Shown one piece after another: positions 45,038-52,821 of a stretch of 64,000 nt of DNA (position 1 is its first letter; each line of letters starts with the position of its first letter). Position numbers and translations under genes: made by a program. The stretch is from Lysobacteraceae bacterium (GTDB lineage Bacteria > Pseudomonadota > Gammaproteobacteria > Xanthomonadales > Xanthomonadaceae), in contig BPKJ01000001.1 of NCBI GenBank assembly GCA_026005075.1, positions 620,001-684,000 on the forward strand, given 5' to 3'. The notes below the pieces were generated by a model that was not told the DNA's origin, did no database searches, and saw only the letters and a program-made list of their open reading frames with translations.

Positions 45038-48000
45038 ATGGCCCACGCCGACATCTCGCGGGTCTTCATCGACCGCCCCGTACTGGCCTCGGTGCTGTCC
45101 ATCCTGGTGCTGGTGGCCGGACTGCTGGCGATCCCCAACCTTCCGGTCAGCGAATATCCGGACGTGGTGCCGCCCTCGGTCCAGGTCACCGCGACCTACC
45201 CCGGCGCCAACCCGACCACCATCGCCGAGACCGTGGCCGCCCCGCTGGAGGAGGCGATCAACGGCGTCGAGGGGATGATCTACATGAAGTCCACCTCGGG
45301 CTCCGACGGGGTGATGCAGCTGACCGTCACCTTCCGCGGCGGCACCGATGTCGATCTCGCCGCGGTGCAGGTGCAGAACCGGGTGGCGCAGGCGCTGCCA
45401 CGGCTTCCCGAACAGGTCCGCGCGCTCGGCGTGACCACCACCAAGTCCTCGCCCAACCTGACCATGGTGGTGCACCTGCACGCACCGGACGGCCGCTACG
45501 ACGGCCTCTACCTTTCCAACTTTGCCAACCTCAGGGTGCGCGAGGAGCTGGCGCGCCTGCCCGGCGTCGGCCAGGCCCTCGCCTTCGGCGCCGGGACCTA
45601 CGCGATGCGGGTGTGGATCGACCCCGACCAGGCCGCCGCCCGCGGCCTGAGCGCGGGCGACATCGTCGCCGCGATCCGTGAGCAGAACGTGCAGGTTTCC
45701 GCCGGCAGCCTCGGCGGGCCACCGGCCGAGGACGGCACCGCCCTGCAGCTCGTGGTCAATGCGCAGGGCCGCCTCGACGCGCCGGAAGCCTTCGGCGAGA
45801 TCGTGCTCAAGAGCGACCACGGCGCGCTCACCCGCCTGCGCGACGTGGCGCGGGTCGAGCTCGGCGCCCATTCCTATGCAATGCGCTCCCTGCTCGACAA
45901 CGAGGAGGCCGCGGCGATCGCCATCTTCGAGGCCCCGGGCGCCAACTCCATCGCGCTCTCGGATGCGGTGCGCGCGCGCATGGCCGAGCTCGCGCCCTCC
46001 TTCCCCGAAGGGCTGGAGTGGTCGATCGTCTACGACCCGACGGTGTTCGTGCGGCACTCGATCGACGCCGTCATCCGCACCCTGCTCGAGGCGATCGCGC
46101 TGGTGGTGCTGGTCGTGGTCGTGTTCCTGCAGACCTGGCGCGCCTCGCTCATCCCGCTGCTCGCGGTGCCGGTGTCCATCGTCGGCACCTTCGCCGTGCT
46201 CTGGATGCTCGGCTTCTCGATCAACGTCCTGACCCTGTTCGGACTGGTGCTGGCGATCGGCATCGTGGTCGACGACGCGATCGTGGTGGTCGAGAACGTC
46301 GAGCGTCACATCGAGGAGGGGCTGGCCCCGCGCGCTGCCGCGCACAAGGCGATGGAGGAGGTCTCAGGCCCGATCGTCGCGATCTCGCTGGTGCTCGCCT
46401 CGGTGTTCGTGCCCATGGCCTTCCTGCCCGGCGTGACCGGAGAGTTCTACAAGCAGTTCGCGGTGACGATCGCGGTGTCGGTGCTGATCTCGGCGTTCAA
46501 CTCGCTGACCCTCTCGCCGGCGCTCTCGGCGGTCCTGCTGCAACCCCACGGCGCCCGCAAGGACGCCCTCGGACGCGGCATCGACCGGGTCCTCGGCGGC
46601 TTCTTCGCCCGCTTCAACCGGGTGTTTCGCAGTGGCGCGCGGCGCTACTCCGGCGGCATCGGCACGGTCATCGGCCGCGCCCCCAGGATGCTCGCGATCT
46701 ACGCCGTCCTCATCGCCCTTACCGTGGCGGGCTTCTCGGCGGTGCCGCTCGGCTTCATCCCCACCCAGGACAAGCAGTACCTGTTCGCGGTCGCACAGCT
46801 GCCGGAAGGCGCGACGATCGAGCGTACCGAGAAGGTGATGAAGCGCATGGGCGAGATCGCGCTGTCCACGCCGGGCGTCGTCAGCGCCGTGCAGTTTCCG
46901 GGCCTCAATGCGATCCATTTCGTGAACACGCCGAACATCGGCACCATGTTCGTCGGCATCGAGCCGCAGGACGCGCGCGACATGGACGCCGCCGCGATCG
47001 CGATGCAGCTCAACATGCAGTTCAGCACGATCCAGGAGGCGCTCGCCTTCGCCTTGCTGCCGCCGCCGGTCCTCGGGCTGGGCAATGCGACCGGCCTCGA
47101 AATGTACGTGCAGGACCGCGCCGGGGTCGGCTACGGAGTGCTGAACGAGCAGACCCAGGCACTGGTCGGCGCGCTGCGCGCGACGCCCGGTTTCGACCCG
47201 ACCGGCACCTTCAGCTCCTTCCAGCCCAACGTGCCGCAGCTGGAGGCGCGGATCGACCGCACCCGCGCCAAGCAGCTCGGCCTGCCGCTGACCTCGGTGT
47301 TCGAGACCCTGCAGGTCTATCTCGGCTCGGCCTACGTCAACGATTTTAACCTGTTCGGCCGCACCTACCCGGTCTACGTGCAGGCCGACGCGCCGTTCCG
47401 CCGCGACGCCGCCGACATCGGCCGGCTGCGGGTGCGCAACGCGGCCGGGGAGATGGTGCCGCTGGGCAGCGTGCTCGAGGTCAGGGACGACTACGGACCC
47501 GATCCGGTGATCCGCTACAACGCCTATCCGGCCGCCGACGTGTCCGCGGGCATCAACCCCGCGCTGCTCTCCTCCAGCTCGGCGCTGGAGAAGGTCCGCG
47601 TGATCGCGCAGCAGGTCCTGCAGCGCGGGATGGGGCTGGAGTGGACCGGCCTGACCTACCAGCAGGTCAACCAGGGCCGTGCCGCGCTGTGGGTGTTCCC
47701 GCTCTGTGTGCTGCTGGTCTACCTGGTGCTGGCCGCGCTCTACGAGAGCTGGTCGCTGCCGCTGGCGGTGATCCTGATCGTGCCGCTGTGCCTGCTCTCG
47801 GCGATCGGCGGCATCTGGCTCATCAACACCGTGCACGGCCTCTCGCTGGCCCTGTTCCCGCCGACCGGACCGCCCACCTTCCTCGACAACAACCTGTTCA
47901 CCCAGATCGGCCTCGTTGTGCTCATGGGGCTGGCCTGCAAGAACGCCATTCTGATCGTCGAGTTCGCGCGCGACCTCGAAGAGCAGGGCCGGGGCATCGT

Positions 48001-48268
48001 CGAGGCCGCGGTCGAGGCCTGCCGCCTGCGGCTGCGCCCGATCCTGATGACCAGCCTTGCGTTCTGCGCCGGCGTGGTGCCGCTGATCCTCGCCACCGGG
48101 GCCGGGGCCGAGGTGCGCCACGTGATGGGCGTGACCGTGTTCTGCGGGATGCTGGGCGTGACCGTCTTCGGCCTGTTCCTCACCCCGGTGTTCTACGTGG
48201 TGCTGCGTCGCTGGGTGGCCGCGCGCCGGCCCGCGCCTGCCGCCGCGAAGGAGAACCACCATGGCTGA
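45038..48268 (+). CDS. RND (HAE1-type) multidrug efflux permease
   Basis: FIDRPVLASVLSILVLVAGLLAIPNLPVSEYPDVVPPSVQVTATYPGA; GIVVDDAIVVVENVERH; LFTQIGLVVLMGLACKNAILIVEFARD. Confidence 0.96.
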   Translation: MAHADISRVFIDRPVLASVLSILVLVAGLLAIPNLPVSEYPDVVPPSVQVTATYPGANPTTIAETVAAPLEEAINGVEGMIYMKSTSGSDGVMQLTVTFRGGTDVDLAAVQVQNRVAQALPRLPEQVRALGVTTTKSSPNLTMVVHLHAPDGRYDGLYLSNFANLRVREELARLPGVGQALAFGAGTYAMRVWIDPDQAAARGLSAGDIVAAIREQNVQVSAGSLGGPPAEDGTALQLVVNAQGRLDAPEAFGEIVLKSDHGALTRLRDVARVELGAHSYAMRSLLDNEEAAAIAIFEAPGANSIALSDAVRARMAELAPSFPEGLEWSIVYDPTVFVRHSIDAVIRTLLEAIALVVLVVVVFLQTWRASLIPLLAVPVSIVGTFAVLWMLGFSINVLTLFGLVLAIGIVVDDAIVVVENVERHIEEGLAPRAAAHKAMEEVSGPIVAISLVLASVFVPMAFLPGVTGEFYKQFAVTIAVSVLISAFNSLTLSPALSAVLLQPHGARKDALGRGIDRVLGGFFARFNRVFRSGARRYSGGIGTVIGRAPRMLAIYAVLIALTVAGFSAVPLGFIPTQDKQYLFAVAQLPEGATIERTEKVMKRMGEIALSTPGVVSAVQFPGLNAIHFVNTPNIGTMFVGIEPQDARDMDAAAIAMQLNMQFSTIQEALAFALLPPPVLGLGNATGLEMYVQDRAGVGYGVLNEQTQALVGALRATPGFDPTGTFSSFQPNVPQLEARIDRTRAKQLGLPLTSVFETLQVYLGSAYVNDFNLFGRTYPVYVQADAPFRRDAADIGRLRVRNAAGEMVPLGSVLEVRDDYGPDPVIRYNAYPAADVSAGINPALLSSSSALEKVRVIAQQVLQRGMGLEWTGLTYQQVNQGRAALWVFPLCVLLVYLVLAALYESWSLPLAVILIVPLCLLSAIGGIWLINTVHGLSLALFPPTGPPTFLDNNLFTQIGLVVLMGLACKNAILIVEFARDLEEQGRGIVEAAVEACRLRLRPILMTSLAFCAGVVPLILATGAGAEVRHVMGVTVFCGMLGVTVFGLFLTPVFYVVLRRWVAARRPAPAAAKENHHG

Positions 48269-49931
48269 ACCCTGCCTTCGCACCCACCGCCTCGGCGCCG
48301 CGCTCTTCGCCGCCCTGCTGCTCGCCGGCTGCACCGTCGGGCCGGAACACGTCCGCCCCGAGGTGCCGCTGCCCGAGCGCTTCGACCAGGCGCTGGAGGC
48401 CGGACAGGACGCCGTCCCGTCAAGGCTCTGGTCCAGCCTCGCCGATCCGCGCCTCGACCTCCTGCTGGCCCGCGCGCTGGAAGCCAACACCTCGCTGGCC
48501 CAGGCCACGGCCCGTCTCGGCGAAGCCCGCGCCCTCGCCGGACTCACCGTGTACAGCCTGTTCCCGACGGTGACCGCGGGCGCCAGCGGCCAGCGCAACC
48601 GGCCGAGCGGGCGCGATCCGTTCATCCCGCCGGACGCGGCGCGGCAGACCGACACCTACCGGGCCGGGTTCGACGCCAGCTGGGAGATCGACCTGTTCGG
48701 CAGCCTGCGCAATCCGGCGCGGGCCATCCGCCGGCGCGCCGAGGCCGAGGAGGCCCGATTCGCGGCGGTCCGGCTGAGCGTGGTCGCCGAGGTCGCGCAG
48801 TCCTATTTCGCCCTGCTCGGCGCGGGCGAGATGCTCGCCCTGCGGCAACGGCAGCTGCACAACCAGGAGGCCAGCCTGCGGCTGGTCGAGCGCCTGCACG
48901 CAAGCGGCCGCGTCAGCCGCCTCGAACTGGCCCGCGCCGAGTCGGCCTTGCGCGCGGTGGCCGCGCTGCTGCCGCAGGCCGAGCTCGAGAGGACGCGCCA
49001 CGAACAACGGCTCGCGGTGCTGACCGCGTGGCCGGTGGCCACGGTTCGCGAGAAGCTGGGCGAGCCCGTCGCCCTGCCCGAGCTGCCCGTGCTGGAGACC
49101 GTAGGCCGGCCTGAGGAGTGGCTGCTGCGCCGCCCGGACCTGCGCGAGGCCGAACGCAGGCTCGCCGCCGCCCGCGCCGACGTCGGTCAGGAGACCGCAC
49201 AGTACTTCCCCATCCTCACCCTGCTCGGCGACTTCGGCTGGACCGCGACCGCGCTCGGCCGGCTGGGCAATGCCGATGCCGAACGCTGGAGCTTCGGCCC
49301 CACGCTGTCATGGCGATTCCTCGACTTCGGCCGGGTGCGGCAGAACGTGGCGGCCGCCAGGGCCCGTGCCGACGGCGCCGAGGCGGCCTACCGCGAAGCC
49401 GTGCTGCGCGCCCTGGAGGACGTCGAGACCGCACTGGCCCGCCTGCGCTCCGCCAACCGCAGCGGCGTCGAGCTCGCCGCGGCCCGGGAGGCGGCGACCG
49501 AGGCCGCGCGCATCGCCAGGCTGCGCTTCGAGCATGGTGCCACGGACTACCTCGGCGTCCTCGACGCCGAGGGAAACCTCCTCGAGGTCGAGGCCTCGGC
49601 GCTGCAGTCCCGGATCGACCAGGCCACGGCGCTGGTCGCGGTCTACAAGGCGCTGGCCGGCGATTTCGCCGCGGCAGCGCCCCCACCGGAAGCAGCACCG
49701 GAAGCGGCGCGAAGCCGCAAGGGCCCGGAAGGCGGCGACCCGGCCGGCTCAGGCGGGCGCGACGCAGACCCGGTTGCGCCCGAGCTCCTTGGCCCGGTAG
49801 AGGCAGGCGTCGGTCCGGTTGATCCAGCCGCGCAGGTCCTCGCCCCGGCCGAGGTCCACCGTGGCGATGCCGATGCTGACGCTGACCCGGTCCAGCCCGC
49901 AGCCCGGAGCGTGCGGAAGATCCAGTCCTAG
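48261..49931 (+). CDS. RND outer membrane factor lipoprotein (NodT/OprM-like)
   Basis: Lipobox LLLAGC-TVGPEHVRPEVPLPERF; ASWEIDLFGSLRNPARAI; RRPDLREAERRLAAARADVG; C-terminal tail probably overextended. Confidence 0.92.
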   Translation: MAEPCLRTHRLGAALFAALLLAGCTVGPEHVRPEVPLPERFDQALEAGQDAVPSRLWSSLADPRLDLLLARALEANTSLAQATARLGEARALAGLTVYSLFPTVTAGASGQRNRPSGRDPFIPPDAARQTDTYRAGFDASWEIDLFGSLRNPARAIRRRAEAEEARFAAVRLSVVAEVAQSYFALLGAGEMLALRQRQLHNQEASLRLVERLHASGRVSRLELARAESALRAVAALLPQAELERTRHEQRLAVLTAWPVATVREKLGEPVALPELPVLETVGRPEEWLLRRPDLREAERRLAAARADVGQETAQYFPILTLLGDFGWTATALGRLGNADAERWSFGPTLSWRFLDFGRVRQNVAAARARADGAEAAYREAVLRALEDVETALARLRSANRSGVELAAAREAATEAARIARLRFEHGATDYLGVLDAEGNLLEVEASALQSRIDQATALVAVYKALAGDFAAAAPPPEAAPEAARSRKGPEGGDPAGSGGRDADPVAPELLGPVEAGVGPVDPAAQVLAPAEVHRGDADADADPVQPAARSVRKIQS

Positions 49932-50684
49932 CACCGCCTGCCGCATCCGCTCGCCCACGGTGCGGGCATTGCCGGCCGGAGTGTCGGGCAGGAGCGCGGC
50001 GAACTCCTCGCCACCGATGCGGGCGACGAGGTCGCTCGGCCGCAGCGCGGCGGCACGCAGGGCGGCGGCGATGCGCTGCAGGCATTCGTCGCCGGCGACG
50101 TGGCCGTAATGGTCGTTGTAGGCCTTGAAGCGGTCGATGTCGATCATCAGCAGCGACAGCGGCGCATCCAGCCTGCGGCTACGCCCCAGCTCGGACTCGA
50201 TGCGCTCGAACAGGTAGCGCCGGTTGGGCAGCTGGGTCAGCGGGTCCTTGAAGGCCAGCTCGCGCAACAGGTCGGTCTGGATCTTGAGCCGCAAGTGGGC
50301 GCCGACCCGGCGGGCCAGCGTGTGCAGCTGCAAGGGCTTGGGCACGAAATCGACCGCCCCGGCCTCCCAGCAGCGCGCCTCGAGTCCGGGGTCGGTGCTG
50401 GCGGTGATGTAGACGAGCGCGGGCGCCGGTTCGGCGCGGTCCTGCAGCAGCGCGCGCCCGAGTTCGAGGCCGCTCACTCCGGGCAGTCCGCAATCGATCA
50501 GCAGGAGGTCGAAGGGCGTGCGGGCGCAGTCCTCGAAGGCCTGCTCCGCGCTGGTCGCCACCGCCAGCTCGGCGTCGAGCTCCTCGAGCGCCAGCTCGAC
50601 CAGCCGCGCAAGCTCGGGATCGTCCTCGACCAGCAGCACACGTGGACGGCGCGCACGCAGGACGCTGTGGAACGGGATCGCCAT
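49749..50684 (-). CDS. Response regulator with REC + GGDEF domains
   Basis: RVLLVEDDPELARLVELALEE, LLLIDCGLPGVSGLELG; DPLTQLPNRRYLFERI; RPSDLVARIGGEEFAALLPDTP. Confidence 0.92.
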   Translation of the reverse strand: MAIPFHSVLRARRPRVLLVEDDPELARLVELALEELDAELAVATSAEQAFEDCARTPFDLLLIDCGLPGVSGLELGRALLQDRAEPAPALVYITASTDPGLEARCWEAGAVDFVPKPLQLHTLARRVGAHLRLKIQTDLLRELAFKDPLTQLPNRRYLFERIESELGRSRRLDAPLSLLMIDIDRFKAYNDHYGHVAGDECLQRIAAALRAAALRPSDLVARIGGEEFAALLPDTPAGNARTVGERMRQAVLGLDLPHAPGCGLDRVSVSIGIATVDLGRGEDLRGWINRTDACLYRAKELGRNRVCVAPA

Positions 50685-50751
50685 CGGTCGAACCTCGCCG
50701 GGGTCAGGCAGCTTCCAGCATACGCCAGCCGGCCCGGCACGGCGCCCCGGC

Positions 50752-51684
50752 TCAGCCGGCCGGACGCCGGTCCAGCCACACGCCCAGGCCGGCGGCATTG
50801 AGCTCGATGTCCATGCGCAGCACCTCGAGGACCTCCTGGCTGGAACGGGGCACGCCGTGGACACGGGCCCGCTCGGCATACAGCTGGCGGAGCTCGGCGA
50901 CCAGCGCCGCGTGCCGCGGTCCGGCCGGCAGACCGGCGTGGGGCAGGGCCCGCGCGACCATGCCGCGGATCTGCTGCCGAAGTTCGCGGGCCAGCGCCTC
51001 GACCTGCTCCACCGGACCGAAATGGGTGAGGTACATGCGTTGCGGGCGCATGGCCAGCATCCGCTCGATGCTGGCCTCCAGCGCCTCCGGCTCGAACTGC
51101 ACCGGCGTGGTCGAGGGCAGGATGAACGGCCCGCAGGGTCCGTCCAGCTCCCGGTAGGAAAGGCCAAAGGTATCCCCGCAAAAGAACGCCTCCTCGGCCT
51201 TCAGGTGGACCACGATGTGATGGCGCGCATGGCCCGGGGCATGCAGGCAGCGCAGCGCCAGCCCGCCGAGCTCGAGATCCTGGCCGTCGGCGACCTCGAG
51301 GATGCGTGCGGGCGCCACCGGCCGCAGCCTGCCGTAGGTGCGGGCCACCTCGTCCGCGCCGTAGACAGCTGCCGCGCCCGCCACCAGCTGCGCGGGATCG
51401 ACCATGTGCCGTGCGCCGCGCGGATGCACCACCAGGCGCGCGTTCGGCAGCCGCGCCATCAGCTCGCCCGCACCCCCGGCGTGGTCGAGGTGAACATGGG
51501 TGAGGATCAGCCAGTCGACCGCCTCGGGGCCAAGCCCGGCCCCGGCCAGCGCCTCCAGAAGCCGCGGCACCGAGTGGTTGGTGCCGCAGTCGACGAAGGC
51601 CGCGCGGCCCCGGTCGACCACGAGGTAGGCCGCATCGAAACGCGGCCGGTGAAACCCGGTGTCCACGGTCAGGACCTTGTGCAT
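50752..51684 (-). CDS. MBL-fold metallohydrolase
   Basis: LILTHVHLDHAGGAGELMARLPNARLVVHPRGARHMVDP; HAPGHARHHIVVHL; FFCGDTFGLSY. Confidence 0.9.
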   Translation of the reverse strand: MHKVLTVDTGFHRPRFDAAYLVVDRGRAAFVDCGTNHSVPRLLEALAGAGLGPEAVDWLILTHVHLDHAGGAGELMARLPNARLVVHPRGARHMVDPAQLVAGAAAVYGADEVARTYGRLRPVAPARILEVADGQDLELGGLALRCLHAPGHARHHIVVHLKAEEAFFCGDTFGLSYRELDGPCGPFILPSTTPVQFEPEALEASIERMLAMRPQRMYLTHFGPVEQVEALARELRQQIRGMVARALPHAGLPAGPRHAALVAELRQLYAERARVHGVPRSSQEVLEVLRMDIELNAAGLGVWLDRRPAG

Positions 51685-51852
51685 GCTCACCTCCCGATGG
51701 CGCAAGCATGGCCCGTCCCGGTCCTTGGCTGTCAACCGGGGCGGCGCCCGTCCGAGCGCTCCGGCCGCTGACAGCCGGGGAGCGCCCGGGTATGCTGGGC
51801 CCTTTGGCGCCTTCCCGCGCCGGCCTGTCCTGACCTGCACGGATCTTCTGCG

Positions 51853-52821
51853 ATGAGACTCCCTACCTGCCTGCTCCTGCTGCTGGCCGCAACCGCGGTC
51901 CGCGCCGAGAACCCCCTGGTCCTGATGGATACCGACTACGGCCCGCTGCTGATCGAGCTCGATGCCGAGCGCGCGCCGGCGCTCGCGGAGAACTTCCTCC
52001 ACTACGTCGATGCCGGCCGCTACGACCGCACGGTGTTCGAGCGGGTCGCCCGCAAGACCGCGGAAGGGGCGGGCATCGACATCGTCCAGGGCGGCGGTTT
52101 CACCGAGACCGGGGCCCCGATCGAGGCCTTCGACAGCGTCAGCACGACGCTTCCCAACGGGCTGTCCAACACCCGCGGCACGATCGCGGTGGCACTGCCG
52201 GCCAACAGCCTCGGGCAGCCCAACCTGAACGCGGTGCGGTCGGCGTTCTACTTCAACGTCTCCGACAACTCCGCCGCGCTGGACTCCGGGTACCCGGTGT
52301 TCGGGCGGGTGGTGTTCGGCCTTGCCAACCTCGACGTGATGCTGGCCGCCCCGCGCTTCACCGGCAAGGAGCAACCCATCCGCCCGCCCTTCGTCAAGCG
52401 CGCGGTGCGGGTCGACGCCTTCCCGATCCTCGAGCTGCACACCGGCGCCTGGTTCGATCCGGCCAAGCCCGGTCGCGGCTTCAGCGTCGAGGTGGCCCAG
52501 GATCCCGAAAACGAGGACGGCGCGCGGCTGGTGGTGTACTGGTACGACTACTTCCAGGGCGAGCAGGTGTGGATGAACGGGGTTGCCAGCTTCGACTGGG
52601 GCACCAGCGCCGTCACCGTGCCGATGCAGCGCACGCGTGGCGGGCAGTTCGGGGACGCCTTCGAGCCCGGGCAGGTGGAGACGACGGCCGACTGGGGCAG
52701 CCTGACCGTCCGCTTCACCGGCTGCAGGACCGCCGAGTTCAGCTACACGAGCGCATTCGGCAACGGCAGCTTCGCGCTGCAGCGGCTGACCCTGCCGGTC
52801 GGCAGCCGCTGCGACGACTAG
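51853..52821 (+). CDS. Exported cyclophilin-type peptidyl-prolyl isomerase with additional C-terminal module
   Basis: Signal peptide; cyclophilin MDTDYGPLLIELDAERAPALAENFLHYVDAGRYDRTVFERV...NTRGTIAVALP...NAVRSAFYFNVSDN...YPVFGRVVFG; C-terminal HTGAWFDPAKPGRGFSVEV...VVYWYDYFQGEQVWMNGVASF. Confidence 0.88.
   Translation: MRLPTCLLLLLAATAVRAENPLVLMDTDYGPLLIELDAERAPALAENFLHYVDAGRYDRTVFERVARKTAEGAGIDIVQGGGFTETGAPIEAFDSVSTTLPNGLSNTRGTIAVALPANSLGQPNLNAVRSAFYFNVSDNSAALDSGYPVFGRVVFGLANLDVMLAAPRFTGKEQPIRPPFVKRAVRVDAFPILELHTGAWFDPAKPGRGFSVEVAQDPENEDGARLVVYWYDYFQGEQVWMNGVASFDWGTSAVTVPMQRTRGGQFGDAFEPGQVETTADWGSLTVRFTGCRTAEFSYTSAFGNGSFALQRLTLPVGSRCDD

Noticed and set aside
43373-46345. 990-aa minus-strand ORF (and 763-aa ORF at 46364..48655)
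   Set aside because: Mirror frames of the RND adaptor and permease genes; composition is typical of antisense shadow frames.
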